Below, piece after piece: positions 41,220 to 50,879 of a stretch of DNA of 64,000 nt (the first letter of the stretch is position 1; every line of letters starts with the position of its first letter). Both the position numbers and the translations under genes were made by a program. A model generated the notes under the pieces. That model saw only the letters and a list, made by a program, of their open reading frames with translations, was not told the origin of the DNA and did not search any database. Location: contig NZ_CP072829.1 of assembly GCF_017945865.1 (NCBI RefSeq), positions 992,001 through 1,056,000 on the forward strand. The letters run 5' to 3'. The DNA comes from Xiamenia xianingshaonis (GTDB lineage Bacteria > Actinomycetota > Coriobacteriia > Coriobacteriales > Eggerthellaceae).

Positions 41220-44117
41220 ATGGGAACGAACGAAATCGTCATCAAAGGCGCCCGCGAGCACAATCTCAAGGACATCGACGTCGCCATACCGCGCGACAAG
41301 CTGGTGGTCATCACGGGGCTTTCGGGTTCGGGCAAGTCGAGCCTTGCCTTCGATACCATGTACGCCGAAGGGCAGCGCCGCTACGTTGAAAGCCTTTCCA
41401 GCTACGCCCGCATGTTCTTGGGCCAGATGAGCAAGCCCGACCTCGACAGCATCGACGGGCTGTCCCCGGCCGTGTCCATCGACCAGAAGACCACGTCGAA
41501 AAACCCGCGCTCAACGGTCGGCACCACCACCGAAATATACGACTACCTGCGCCTGCTGTTCGCCCGCGTGGGCGTTCCGCACTGCCCGGAATGCGGGCGG
41601 GTCATCAAAAGGCAGACCACCGACCAGGCCACCGACGAAATACTGGCGCTTTCTCCCGGCTCGAAGGCCATCGTCATGGCTCCGGTCGTGGCCGGGCGGA
41701 AAGGCGAGTTCACGAAGCTGTTCGAGGACCTGCAGAAAGAAGGCTTCGTCCGCGTGCGCATCGACGGCGAGATCGTGAAGCTCACCGGCGAGCAGATCGT
41801 GCTGAACAAAAAGATCAAGCACTTCATTGACGTGGTCGTCGATCGCGTGACGCTGAAGGAGTCGGCCACGAGCCGCATCGCCGAAGCGGTCGAGCTGGCG
41901 ACGAAGATCGCCGACGGCAAGGTCTTGGTCCAATTGCTCGGCGACGACGGAAAGCCTCTCAGCGACGGCGCCACCGTGTCGAGCGGTGCGACGGGCGGCC
42001 TGGCCGAAGGCGAGCATCTGTTCTCGCTTGCGCTGGCGTGCCCGGTGCACGGACATTCCATGGACGAGCTGGAGCCCCGCGACTTCTCGTTCAACGCGCC
42101 CTACGGGGCCTGTCCCGACTGCCTCGGCATCGGCAGCAAGGAAGAGGTCGACCCGACGCTCGTCGTGCCCGATCCCAGCCTGACGCTCGCGGAAGGCGCC
42201 GTCAAGCCGTTCAAGTCCGGCAACTACTATCCGCAGGTTCTGCGGGCCGTCGCCCTGCACATGGGCACCGACGAGAACACGCCTTGGGAAGACATGCCGA
42301 AAAAGGCGCAGAAAGCGTTGCTCTACGGCTTGGGCAAGCAGAAGGTGCGGGTCGACTACGTCACGATCGACGGACGGGAAACGTATTGGTTCATCGAATG
42401 GGAGGGGGCGCTTGCCGCCGTCCAGCGGCGCTACCAGGAGGCGCAAAGCGATTCCCAGCGCGAAAAGCTCTCCAGCTACTTCTCCATCATCCCGTGCTCG
42501 ACCTGCCAAGGCAAGCGCCTCAAGCCGGAAATCCTCGCGGTCACCGTCGGTGACGCGTCCATCTACGACGTGACGCGCATGAGCGCCGACGAGTCGCTGC
42601 GCTTCTTTGAAAACCTTTCCATCGCGCCCTCGCACGAACCCATCGCCGGGCCTATCGTGAAAGAGATCAAGGCGCGTCTCAAGTTCCTCGTCGACGTGGG
42701 GCTGGACTACCTCACGCTTGAGCGCGCCACGGCCACGCTGTCGGGCGGCGAGGCCCAGCGCATCCGGCTCGCCACGCAGATCGGCGCAGGCCTCATGGGC
42801 GTGCTCTATATTTTGGACGAACCGTCCATCGGGCTGCACCAGCGCGACAACGAGCGGCTCATCGCCACGCTCGAGCATCTGCGCGACATCGGCAACACCG
42901 TCGTGGTTGTCGAGCACGACGAAGACACCATCCGCGCGGCCGACTTCGTCATCGACATGGGGCCGGGCGCCGGCGAGCACGGCGGGCACGTCGTGGCCAT
43001 CGGCACGCCGGAAGAGGTTGCGAACACGGAAGGGTCGCTGACCGCCGACTACCTGTCGGGCCGCCGCGAGATCGCCATTCCGAAGACGCGCCGCGCTCCC
43101 GGGCGCGGCTCGCTGGTCCTTGCCGGCGCGACGGAAAACAACCTGAAAAGCGTCGACGTGTCCATTCCCTTCGGCACGCTCACCGTCGTCACCGGCGTGT
43201 CCGGCTCGGGCAAAAGCTCGCTTGTCACCGACACGTTGGCGCCGGCGCTTGCGAACCGGGTGAACCACGCCCACCGGCGCACGGGCGCCTACCGCAAGCT
43301 TTCCGGCGTCGACAAGATAGACAAGGTCATCAACATCGACCAAAGCCCCATCGGCCGCACGCCGCGCTCGAACCCGGCCACCTACATCGGGCTGTGGGAC
43401 GACATTCGCGCGCTGTTCGCCAGCACGCAGGAGTCCAAGGCGCGCGGCTACGGGCCGGGGCGCTTCAGCTTCAACGTGAAGGGCGGCCGCTGCGAGGCGT
43501 GCAAGGGCGACGGCCAGATCAAGATCGAAATGCACTTCCTCCCCGACATCTACGTGCCGTGCGAGGAATGCGGCGGGTCGCGCTACAATCGCGAGACGCT
43601 GCTCGTCACCTATCGCGGCAAGACCATCGCCGACGTGCTGGCCATGACGGTGGAAGAGGCGCTGCAGTTCTTCGAGAACATCCCGGCCATCAAGCGCAAG
43701 CTCCAGACGCTGTTCGACGTGGGGCTCGGCTACATCCATCTGGGCCAGTCCGCCACCACGCTGTCGGGCGGCGAGGCCCAGCGCGTGAAGCTTGCAAGCG
43801 AGCTGCAGCGCCGCCAAACCGGCAAGACGTTCTACATCCTCGACGAGCCGACCACCGGTCTGCATTTCGAGGACGTGCGCCAGCTGCTGGAAGTGCTGCA
43901 GCGGCTCGTCGATTCCGGCAACACCGTGCTCGTCATCGAACACAACCTCGACGTCATCGCGAGCGCCGACCACCTTGTCGACCTCGGCCCGGAAGGCGGC
44001 GACAAGGGCGGCACAGTCGTCGCCGTCGGCACGCCGGAAGAGGTGGCGAAGGTGCCGGAAAGCCATACGGGGCGGTTTCTCGAGCGCCTGTTTGTGGCCC
44101 GCGGCCACAAGTCGTAA
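41220..44117 (+). CDS. uvrA: Excinuclease ABC subunit A
   Basis: 965 residues from ATG 41220, where the conserved [20 protein letters not shown] begins; a GTG at 41142 would add 26 residues. Both ATPase domains are complete: Walker [15 protein letters not shown] and [14 protein letters not shown], signatures [10 protein letters not shown] and [10 protein letters not shown]. Zinc cysteines are seen in CPECG, CSTC and CEAC, CEECG. UvrA finds DNA damage for nucleotide excision repair. uvrB and uvrC are not in the window. Confidence 0.97.
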   Translation: MGTNEIVIKGAREHNLKDIDVAIPRDKLVVITGLSGSGKSSLAFDTMYAEGQRRYVESLSSYARMFLGQMSKPDLDSIDGLSPAVSIDQKTTSKNPRSTVGTTTEIYDYLRLLFARVGVPHCPECGRVIKRQTTDQATDEILALSPGSKAIVMAPVVAGRKGEFTKLFEDLQKEGFVRVRIDGEIVKLTGEQIVLNKKIKHFIDVVVDRVTLKESATSRIAEAVELATKIADGKVLVQLLGDDGKPLSDGATVSSGATGGLAEGEHLFSLALACPVHGHSMDELEPRDFSFNAPYGACPDCLGIGSKEEVDPTLVVPDPSLTLAEGAVKPFKSGNYYPQVLRAVALHMGTDENTPWEDMPKKAQKALLYGLGKQKVRVDYVTIDGRETYWFIEWEGALAAVQRRYQEAQSDSQREKLSSYFSIIPCSTCQGKRLKPEILAVTVGDASIYDVTRMSADESLRFFENLSIAPSHEPIAGPIVKEIKARLKFLVDVGLDYLTLERATATLSGGEAQRIRLATQIGAGLMGVLYILDEPSIGLHQRDNERLIATLEHLRDIGNTVVVVEHDEDTIRAADFVIDMGPGAGEHGGHVVAIGTPEEVANTEGSLTADYLSGRREIAIPKTRRAPGRGSLVLAGATENNLKSVDVSIPFGTLTVVTGVSGSGKSSLVTDTLAPALANRVNHAHRRTGAYRKLSGVDKIDKVINIDQSPIGRTPRSNPATYIGLWDDIRALFASTQESKARGYGPGRFSFNVKGGRCEACKGDGQIKIEMHFLPDIYVPCEECGGSRYNRETLLVTYRGKTIADVLAMTVEEALQFFENIPAIKRKLQTLFDVGLGYIHLGQSATTLSGGEAQRVKLASELQRRQTGKTFYILDEPTTGLHFEDVRQLLEVLQRLVDSGNTVLVIEHNLDVIASADHLVDLGPEGGDKGGTVVAVGTPEEVAKVPESHTGRFLERLFVARGHKS

Positions 44118-44225
44118 GTTTTGCTTTACTGAGCGCGGAAATTCTGGGAGAATGCAAGACTCGTTCGCGCGGCCCTGCGCCCACCGCGGGCTTTGCGCCG
44201 GCCATGCGTTATGAAAGGAAGCGCC

Positions 44226-44792
44226 ATGGAGTTTCGACAGTCACGTCTTGACGACATCGACGACATCAATGCCGTTTTTGCCGACGGCCGCGCTTCTCTC
44301 AGAGCGCTTGGCATCGACCAGTGGCAGAACAGCTACCCCACGCCCGAGGTCGTGCGCGGCGACATAGAGCAGGGTCACGGGTTCGTCGCCGTCGATGAGG
44401 ACGGCTCTATCGTCGGCATCGCGTCTGCCCTGTTCATCGGCGAGAAAATCTACGACGACCTCGACGGTCCAGGCTGGCTCACCGACAGCCTCTCCCACGA
44501 GCCGCGCTATTGCACCATCCATCGCGTGGCCGTTTCGGCGCGGGCGACCGGCAAGGGCGTCGGGCGCTTCATGATCGAGTCCATCGAAGCGCTTGCTCGC
44601 GAAAACGGCTCCGAAAGCGTGCGCGTGGACACCCATCGCGGCAACGCGCCTATGCGCAACCTGTTGTTGAAGTGCGGATACACGGAATGCGGCGTCGTGC
44701 ACGTGCTGCATGTCGCCGAGACCACCACCGAGCGCATCGCCTACGAAAAGCTCATCGAGCACAACGCCGCGGACGAGGCGACCGGCAACTAG
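44226..44792 (+). CDS. GNAT N-acetyltransferase
   Basis: 188 residues from ATG 44226 (GAAAGGAAG upstream). The fold starts with FRQSRLDDIDDINAVFADGR. The acetyl-CoA loop is VAVSARATGKGVGRFMIESI (near residue 100), followed by RVDTHRGNAPMRNLLLKCGY, typical of GNAT proteins that act on small molecules or antibiotics. The substrate is unknown. Confidence 0.87.
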   Translation: MEFRQSRLDDIDDINAVFADGRASLRALGIDQWQNSYPTPEVVRGDIEQGHGFVAVDEDGSIVGIASALFIGEKIYDDLDGPGWLTDSLSHEPRYCTIHRVAVSARATGKGVGRFMIESIEALARENGSESVRVDTHRGNAPMRNLLLKCGYTECGVVHVLHVAETTTERIAYEKLIEHNAADEATGN

Positions 44793-44842
44793 GAGGCCGG
44801 TCGCGGGCAATCTGCCGATATTCTATCGCCGGCCGTTCCGCT

Positions 44843-44870
44843 TTGCCTTCCGCCGCCTGGGCGCTATAAT
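44843..44870 (+). promoter_or_regulatory. Promoter giving a leaderless message at 44880
   Basis: TTGCCT (44843-44848), 16-bp spacer, TATAAT (44865-44870). The ATG at 44880 is 9 bp past the -10 box and has no Shine-Dalgarno. The layout is the same as at azlC. Confidence 0.6.
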
Positions 44871-44879
44871 AACCAGATT

Positions 44880-45593
44880 ATGGCTACTGCACGACGAGAA
44901 AAAATCGCCCTCTGTATCTTTGCGCTTCTCATCCTCGGCAGTCTTGGCGGACTGCTGTGGTACCTTGTCGCGGGCCATTCCTGGAACGTCGCCGCCACGA
45001 ACATCGACGACACGTTCGGGTCCATGGCAGGCTACAACGTCGTTTTGTACGAGGGGTCCGAAGAACTTGATGAAAAGCGTCATCAAAAGGCGAGTCTGAA
45101 AACACTCGAGAAAGAGAGCGGCGCCGTCAAGGACGAAAAGCCGTCTGCGGCAAGCGCCGCCAAGGCCTCGGCTTTGCCGCTCACGATCGAAAACGTCGAA
45201 GAAAGCTACGAAGAGAAGGACGCTTCGGCGTTCGTGCTTGACATCGAGAACCCCCTGCTTTATCAAGAGGGGACCATCCTGCGGCGCGGCGACAAGCGTT
45301 TCGGCGTCATCAGCGTGGAGACCGTTGCCGACCGGCCCGATCTGCGCGAGGCCGTCAAGGAGTTCGAGGCCGCAGCGGTCGACATGGTCATCGCCATTGC
45401 TCCGAAAAAAGGCCTCGTGAAAGGCGTGGACGGGATCGATGTGGCCATTTGCACCGAAGAGCTTGACCTTCTGGCCATGGGCAAGACGATCGACGCCACC
45501 TTGTACGTGGCGCCGCCCGAGCACGGAAGCGTCGGCGCCATCCTCGTCTCGCCGAGCAACGTCGTGTCGGCGAAGGTCATCACGGAGCTTTAG
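44880..45593 (+). CDS. Membrane-anchored protein with degenerate phosphoesterase-like domain
   Basis: 237 residues. One membrane segment (about 8-31) leaves the rest outside the cell. The C-terminal half (GDKRFGVISVET, then DMVIAIAPKKG) is reminiscent of the end of 5'-nucleotidase-type metallophosphoesterases, where VGVIGLTT and ViaLsH are conserved, but the metal-binding His residues are missing. This similarity is weak and may be only structural. No family is firmly recognised. The gene lies between a GNAT gene and a SIMPL gene. Confidence 0.7.
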   Translation: MATARREKIALCIFALLILGSLGGLLWYLVAGHSWNVAATNIDDTFGSMAGYNVVLYEGSEELDEKRHQKASLKTLEKESGAVKDEKPSAASAAKASALPLTIENVEESYEEKDASAFVLDIENPLLYQEGTILRRGDKRFGVISVETVADRPDLREAVKEFEAAAVDMVIAIAPKKGLVKGVDGIDVAICTEELDLLAMGKTIDATLYVAPPEHGSVGAILVSPSNVVSAKVITEL

Positions 45594-45684
45594 AGAAACG
45601 CTGACTCCCGAGCGCTTTCCGAACCGTCATCTCCCCGGCCGCTTGCTGCGTGGCGACGAGTCTGGCCCGACGTCGGGAAATCTA

Positions 45685-45700
45685 GTACCATATATGGTAC
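45685..45700. promoter_or_regulatory. Perfect 16-bp palindrome upstream of the SIMPL gene
   Basis: GTACCATATATGGTAC is its own reverse complement. It ends 29 bp before the ATG of the SIMPL gene, where a repressor would cover the promoter. Such AT-centred palindromes are typical of dimeric regulators. Confidence 0.6.
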
Positions 45701-45729
45701 AGGTATCGACGAGGCACAAGGAGGGGCGA

Positions 45730-46401
45730 ATGCCGCGCTTTGTTCAGATCGGCGCTGTCGTGCACAAGGAGTTCGGGCCCGACACCATGGTGGTGGACAT
45801 CCGCATCGAAGGGGGAGACCACGACCGCGAGGCGTGCATCGCCTCGTACAACGCCCGCTTCTCGGCGCTGCGAAACGCGCTTCTGGCAACCGGGCTGGAA
45901 GCGAGCGAGATCCAAAGCGACCGCTTGGACATCGCGGCCTGCCAGACTTCCAAAACGAAGCGCGAACGGGGATTCCATCGGGGCGGCGCGGCGGAGGGCT
46001 ACGAATACCGCTCGAGCATCGCCGTCGAGGTGCCTGTGTCGAAGCGCACGCTCGAGCGGCTGTGGAAGGCGGTCGTCGACACGGACAAGGGCGCCGACTT
46101 CTGCATCCGCTTCAAGCTGAAGGACGAGGATACGGCAAAAGCCGAGCTTTTGTGCGAGGCGGTGACCGAAGGACGCAAGCGGGCCGAAGTGCTTGCGAGC
46201 GCCGCCGGCGAGCGGCTCGGGCGCGTGCTGAGCATCTCACACGACTTCACCGACGAAGAGGAATGGTTCGGCAGCAGCTTGGACATGGACAACGAAGACG
46301 ACGAAGCCTCGAAGGCAAGCCCGTCTGCCGCGCCGGAGTTCAATCCCGCGACGATCGAGGTGGAGTGCTCCGTCAGCGTCGAATGGGAGCTGCTGGACTG
46401 A
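45730..46401 (+). CDS. SIMPL (DUF541) domain protein
   Basis: 223 residues from ATG 45730, Shine-Dalgarno AAGGAGGGG upstream. The SIMPL pattern is seen in ARFSALRNALLATGLEASEIQSDRLDI and YEYRSSIAVEVPVSKRTLERL, ending in IEVECSVSVEWEL. Unlike many relatives it has no signal peptide. The family's function is unclear; members form large oligomers or affect membranes and stress. A perfect palindrome precedes the gene. Confidence 0.82.
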   Translation: MPRFVQIGAVVHKEFGPDTMVVDIRIEGGDHDREACIASYNARFSALRNALLATGLEASEIQSDRLDIAACQTSKTKRERGFHRGGAAEGYEYRSSIAVEVPVSKRTLERLWKAVVDTDKGADFCIRFKLKDEDTAKAELLCEAVTEGRKRAEVLASAAGERLGRVLSISHDFTDEEEWFGSSLDMDNEDDEASKASPSAAPEFNPATIEVECSVSVEWELLD

Positions 46402-46453
46402 CGGTTCACAGGTTGTCACCTTTGACGAAAGACGACAATGCTACAATGCGTCC

Positions 46454-47881
46454 ATGACCTATTCAATGGACAACGAAGCACGGGAACGTGCCCGCAAACG
46501 CCTTGAAGCGCGCACCGCTCGCTTGCGCGACGACAAGCCGCGCTCTTCTGTCGCGGAAAAAGTCGCGTCGGCGCGGCAGGCGTTCGGCGGCGACCGGTCG
46601 ACCGACGCTCTCGAACGCCGCGCCCGCCACGTGCGCGGCGCACGCCCCCGCACGGTCGAAGAGGGCTCCTTTGACGAGTACGAGCAGGACGACGGCTTTT
46701 TTGACGACGACGCAGAAGCCGACGTCTCGGCGGAGGACGCTAAAGAACCTGACGACGCGTGGCGCGAAGATTCCGAGGACGCTCGCGGCGGCTTGGACGT
46801 GCAGGACGCGGCCAAGCGCGTGGCGGACGGGGCTCGCACGGCGGCGGCAGGCGTCGCGTCGGCAGCCAAAGGCGCCGTGGAGACGCTTGGCGCACGGGGG
46901 CTGGCCATTGCGGCGGCGATCGTCGCCGTGTTCGCCATCCTCATCGTCGGCATCGTGCAATGCACGGCCGCCCCGCCGGCCGAAGAAGCCTCTCCCGAAG
47001 CGGAGCAGCAGGCCGAACCCGAAAAGCCGGACACGTCGAAGATCGACGAAGCGGCGCTTGAGGCCGTCCTGGGGCCCGACGTGACGAAAAAGCTTGTCGA
47101 CGAGGCGCAAAAGAACGCTGACGTCGCTTGGATCGCCTCGAATCCCGACAAGTACGCCGACGATGGCGACGTGGTGCAGCGCAGGCTGCTCACCTTGGCC
47201 GCCACCGAGCCTGAGGCGGTGCCGTTCGTGCGGGCCTTCCCGGACAAATACCCCCAAGAAAGCGGCGAAAAGACGGACCAAGCGCCTGAGAAGGGCACGG
47301 TGCCTACCTATTATATGTGGGACGAGCGCTGGGGCTACACGGTGTACAGCTCGACCACCTTCGCGCTGACCGGCAGCTGTCCCACGGCGCTGTCGATGGC
47401 CTACCAGGGCCTGACCGGCAATTCCGACGGCACGCCCTTCGACATGGGCGCCCTGGCCGAGCGCCTCGGCTACATGACCGAGTTCAGCGGCACCGACGCG
47501 GGCTTTTTGCAGGCTGTGGCCGACGAGATGGGCCTGGCGTGCACCCATCCGGAGATCACGGCCGATTCCATCGAGTCGGCGTTGCAGTCGGGCGCCGTGC
47601 TGGTCTTCAACGTGGGCGCCGGCGATTTCACGGACGGGTCGAGCTTTGTGGTGGCCGCCGGCCAAAACGACGACGGCACGCTGCAGATCCACGACCCCTT
47701 CTCGGCGACGAACACCGCAAAGTCCTGGGACGTGCAGACCGTCATCGACCAGACCTACGCGCTCTACGCCTACACGCTTGCCGACGCATCGGACGGCGCG
47801 GAAACCGGCGAGGGCGAAGATGCAGGGCCCGACGCCGACGGCGGCCAGGACGGCGCCGGCAACGACAACGATTCCGTATGA
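46454..47881 (+). CDS. Membrane protein with inactive-looking C39-like peptidase domain
   Basis: 475 residues. The first 145 residues are charged and disordered; one membrane segment follows (about 150-173). The outer part from about 285 matches the peptidase_C39_2 layout: YYMWDERWGYTVYSST, then TGSCPTALSMAYQGLTG, and later a DPFS motif. In active members the motif is GCGPT and a GH-x-hhh motif gives the catalytic His. Here the Cys is shifted (GSCPT) and the His site reads GSSFVV, so catalysis is doubtful. A TACAAT box 6 bp before the ATG suggests a leaderless message. Confidence 0.78.
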   Translation: MTYSMDNEARERARKRLEARTARLRDDKPRSSVAEKVASARQAFGGDRSTDALERRARHVRGARPRTVEEGSFDEYEQDDGFFDDDAEADVSAEDAKEPDDAWREDSEDARGGLDVQDAAKRVADGARTAAAGVASAAKGAVETLGARGLAIAAAIVAVFAILIVGIVQCTAAPPAEEASPEAEQQAEPEKPDTSKIDEAALEAVLGPDVTKKLVDEAQKNADVAWIASNPDKYADDGDVVQRRLLTLAATEPEAVPFVRAFPDKYPQESGEKTDQAPEKGTVPTYYMWDERWGYTVYSSTTFALTGSCPTALSMAYQGLTGNSDGTPFDMGALAERLGYMTEFSGTDAGFLQAVADEMGLACTHPEITADSIESALQSGAVLVFNVGAGDFTDGSSFVVAAGQNDDGTLQIHDPFSATNTAKSWDVQTVIDQTYALYAYTLADASDGAETGEGEDAGPDADGGQDGAGNDNDSV

Positions 47882-47906
47882 AAGAAGGCGAGCGTTCACC
47901 ACGCCT

Positions 47907-48887
47907 ATGAATGAGACTGAAGATATAACAATTACCGTTCCGGCTGCCGTTTCGGCGGCCGATCTCGTAGGGCCTGCCGACGCGCACCTGCGCCTGGTCG
48001 AGGAAAGCTTCGACGCCTCCGTTTTGGTGCGGGGCGATTCCGTCACGGTCAGCGGCGACGCCGACGAGGTGGGACACATTGCCAAGCTGCTGTCCGACTT
48101 CATCGACGTCCTCGGCCGGGGAGAGCCGCTGACGGAAGCCTACGTGCGCAAGGCCATCGACCTGTGCCGCACGGCCGAATTCGCGCCGAGCGCGTGGCGC
48201 GACGACGTGCTGCACGTCTACAAAGGCAAAGCCATCCGTCCGAAAACGGCTGGTCAGAAGCGTTATGTCGATGCCATTCGCTCGCATGTCATCACGTTTG
48301 GCATCGGGCCGGCCGGCACGGGCAAGACCTATCTGGCCATGGCGATGGCGCTTTCGGCACTGTCGTACAAAGAGGTCGGCCGCATCATCCTCACGCGGCC
48401 CATCGTGGAGGCGGGCGAGAACCTCGGCTTTCTGCCCGGCACCCTCACCGAAAAGGTCGATCCCTACATCCGGCCGCTCTATGACGCGCTGTTCGCCATG
48501 ATGGACGGCGAGAAGGCCCACCGCCTCATCGAACAGGGCACGATCGAGATCGCGCCGCTCGCCTTCATGCGCGGTCGCACGCTCGACGACAGTTTCGTCA
48601 TCCTCGACGAGGCCCAAAACACCACGCCCGAGCAGATGAAGATGTTCCTGACGCGGCTTGGCTTCGGATCCCGGATGGTCGTGACCGGCGACGTCACCCA
48701 GACCGACTTGCCGCGCGGAGCTTCGGGCCTGGCTCCGGTCGAATCGATTCTGCAAGGCATCCCCAAGATCGCCTTTTGCCATTTCAGCGGAACCGACGTG
48801 GTGCGCCATTCCCTGGTCGGCGAGATCATCGCCGCCTATGCGCGCGCAGAAGAAAGGAAGAGCTGTGGACATACAGATCAACTATGA
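47907..48887 (+). CDS. ybeZ: PhoH-family ATPase (YbeZ-like)
   Basis: 326 residues. The Walker A motif FGIGPAGTGKTYLAMAMAL and Walker B FVILDEAQNTTPEQMKMFLTR are typical. The N-terminal 100 residues resemble the KH-like domain of this family. It lies directly before ybeY, as in most bacteria; in E. coli the pair acts in ribosome maturation and RNA decay. The start is the ATG at 47907; no strong Shine-Dalgarno is seen. Confidence 0.92.
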   Translation: MNETEDITITVPAAVSAADLVGPADAHLRLVEESFDASVLVRGDSVTVSGDADEVGHIAKLLSDFIDVLGRGEPLTEAYVRKAIDLCRTAEFAPSAWRDDVLHVYKGKAIRPKTAGQKRYVDAIRSHVITFGIGPAGTGKTYLAMAMALSALSYKEVGRIILTRPIVEAGENLGFLPGTLTEKVDPYIRPLYDALFAMMDGEKAHRLIEQGTIEIAPLAFMRGRTLDDSFVILDEAQNTTPEQMKMFLTRLGFGSRMVVTGDVTQTDLPRGASGLAPVESILQGIPKIAFCHFSGTDVVRHSLVGEIIAAYARAEERKSCGHTDQL

Positions 48888-49326
48888 TTACCGAAAGGAA
48901 GACCTCGAGCGCTTCCCCTTGCATGAGCTGGCCCGATACGTGCTCACCCAGGAAGACGAGCCGTCCGAGACCGAAGTTTCCGTGTCATTTGTGACCAACG
49001 AGGTCATCGCTGAGCTCAACGAGAAGTACCGGAAGAAGTCCGGCCCCACCGACGTGCTGTCGTTCGAGTGCGACGGCGCTGACGCCGACCTTGCGGCCAT
49101 GACGCTCGCGCAGGATCCGGTCTTCCAGCTTGGCGACGTCGTCATCGCGCCGGACGTGGCAACCCAGCAGACGATGGAGTACAACACCACGTTCGAGGAA
49201 GAGATCAGCCTGCTCATGGTTCATGGCCTTTTGCACCTGTGCGGCTATGACCACATCGAAGACGACGAAGCCGTCATCATGGAGAAGCGCGAGGCCGAGA
49301 TCCTCGAAGCCTGGTCGAAGCGGTAG
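48865..49326 (+). CDS. ybeY: Endoribonuclease YbeY
   Basis: 153 residues from GTG 48865, inside the end of the PhoH-like gene, with AAAGGAAGAG upstream. The zinc motif HGLLHLCGYDH (H-x3-H-x5-H) and RKKSGPTDVLSFEC are diagnostic. It processes 16S rRNA and helps ribosome quality control. Confidence 0.94.
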   Translation: MDIQINYDYRKEDLERFPLHELARYVLTQEDEPSETEVSVSFVTNEVIAELNEKYRKKSGPTDVLSFECDGADADLAAMTLAQDPVFQLGDVVIAPDVATQQTMEYNTTFEEEISLLMVHGLLHLCGYDHIEDDEAVIMEKREAEILEAWSKR

Positions 49327-49332
49327 GCGACC

Positions 49333-49812
49333 ATGGCGAGCAGCGACGGCGGGCGCACCTGCGCGCCCGCGAATCCAAGCGAGCCAGACGCGGGCGCTGG
49401 TGGGTGCGCAGACGAAGGCTTCGTGCGCAACGCGGACTCGAAGTCTGCCCGCGCTCCCTACGACCTGGCCTGCGCCTTTCGCAACGCCGGCGCCGGGGTG
49501 CGCTATGCGTTTTCGAGCCAGCGCAACATGAAGATCCATGCCGCCGTCGGCGTCGCGGCGCTGCTGCTCGGGGCGGTGCTGGGCATTTCGCCTCTCGAAT
49601 GGGCCGTCGTCGCCGTGTGCATCGGCGTCGTCTTTGCGGCGGAATGCGTCAACACGGCCATCGAATCGGTCGTCGATCTCGTGTCGCCCGACTACCACAT
49701 TCTCGCAAAGCATGCGAAGGACGCCGCCGCCGGGGCCGTGCTCGTGTGCGCCGTCGCGTCCGTCGTCGTCGCGGCCCTTATTTTCGTCCCGGCGCTGGCA
49801 TCTTTGTTCTGA
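49333..49812 (+). CDS. dgkA: DgkA-type undecaprenol/diacylglycerol kinase
   Basis: 159 residues. After a polar 40-residue start, FRNAGAGVRYAFSSQRNMKIH leads into three membrane segments with the catalytic AAECVNTAIESVVDL. Gram-positive members phosphorylate undecaprenol for cell-wall lipid recycling. The extra N-terminal part is not seen in the family and has no recognisable motif. It sits between ybeY and era, a common order. Confidence 0.92.
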   Translation: MASSDGGRTCAPANPSEPDAGAGGCADEGFVRNADSKSARAPYDLACAFRNAGAGVRYAFSSQRNMKIHAAVGVAALLLGAVLGISPLEWAVVAVCIGVVFAAECVNTAIESVVDLVSPDYHILAKHAKDAAAGAVLVCAVASVVVAALIFVPALASLF

Positions 49813-49836
49813 CCCCAACGACAGCGAGGTTTTCCC

Positions 49837-50787
49837 ATGGGCAACGACCCTACTTTCTCGACAGACTCCTCCGCCCTCTGGCAGCAGGACGGCGACTTCA
49901 AATCCGGCTTCGTCACGCTCATCGGGCGGCCGAACGCAGGCAAATCGACCCTGCTCAACACCGTCATGGGCAAAAAGGTCGCCATCACGTCGTCCACGGC
50001 GCAGACCACGCGCCACCGCTTTCGCGCCATCCTGACGCGCGACGAGTTCCAGATGATCATCGTCGACACGCCCGGCTTGCACAAGCCTCACGACGCGCTC
50101 GGCGAAGAACTGAACGCCTCCGCCTTGAAGGCGCTTGAAGACGTCGACGTCATCGCGTTCGTGGTCGACGCGTCCCAGCCCATCGGCCGGGGCGACGAGT
50201 GGGTGGTCGAGCAGCTGAAAAGCCTCGACTCAAAGAAGATTTGCGTGCTGTCGAAGATGGACCTCGTGACGAGCGAGCAGCTGGCCGCCCAGCAAAAGGC
50301 GGCGATGGATCTGCTGCTGTGGGACGCCATGGTGGGTCTCAGCTCGAAAACGGGCTACAACGTGGAAGCCTTCGTCGAGGAAGTGTCCTACCTGCTGCCG
50401 CCTGGGCCTGCATGGTTCCCGACCGACATGGAAACCGACCAGCCCATCGAGGTGGTCATCGCCGAGTTCATCCGCGAAAAGATCCTGCGCTCGTTCACCG
50501 AAGAGGTGCCCCACGCCATCGGGGTGGCCGTCGACTCGCTCGAATACGTTCGCGCGAAGGACCTGCACCGCATCCGCGCCACCATCTATGTGGAGCGCGA
50601 AAGCCAGAAAGGCATCATCATCGGGAAGGGCGGCGCAGCCATCAAGAGCATCGGCACGCAGGCCCGCGGCGACCTTGAGCTTTTGCTCGGCACGAAGGTC
50701 TACCTCGACCTCATGGTCAAAGTGAAGAAGAATTGGAGACGGGACGAGAATCAAATCCGCCGGTTCGGATACGGCGAAGGACTGTAA
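49837..50787 (+). CDS. era: GTPase Era
   Basis: 316 residues. G1 GRPNAGKSTLLN, G3 DTPGLH, G4 SKMD in the GTPase half; a KH domain in the last third (RATIYVERESQKGIIIGKGG). Era binds the 3' end of 16S rRNA during 30S assembly. About 22 polar residues precede the GTPase core. Confidence 0.95.
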   Translation: MGNDPTFSTDSSALWQQDGDFKSGFVTLIGRPNAGKSTLLNTVMGKKVAITSSTAQTTRHRFRAILTRDEFQMIIVDTPGLHKPHDALGEELNASALKALEDVDVIAFVVDASQPIGRGDEWVVEQLKSLDSKKICVLSKMDLVTSEQLAAQQKAAMDLLLWDAMVGLSSKTGYNVEAFVEEVSYLLPPGPAWFPTDMETDQPIEVVIAEFIREKILRSFTEEVPHAIGVAVDSLEYVRAKDLHRIRATIYVERESQKGIIIGKGGAAIKSIGTQARGDLELLLGTKVYLDLMVKVKKNWRRDENQIRRFGYGEGL

Positions 50788-50879
50788 TATGACCAGTAGC
50801 TGATTCGACGGGCCACCGCCGGCCCGTTCAGCTAGAATCGAAGCCGAAAGACGTTTTGCGTTCCAGGAGTATGCCGCCC

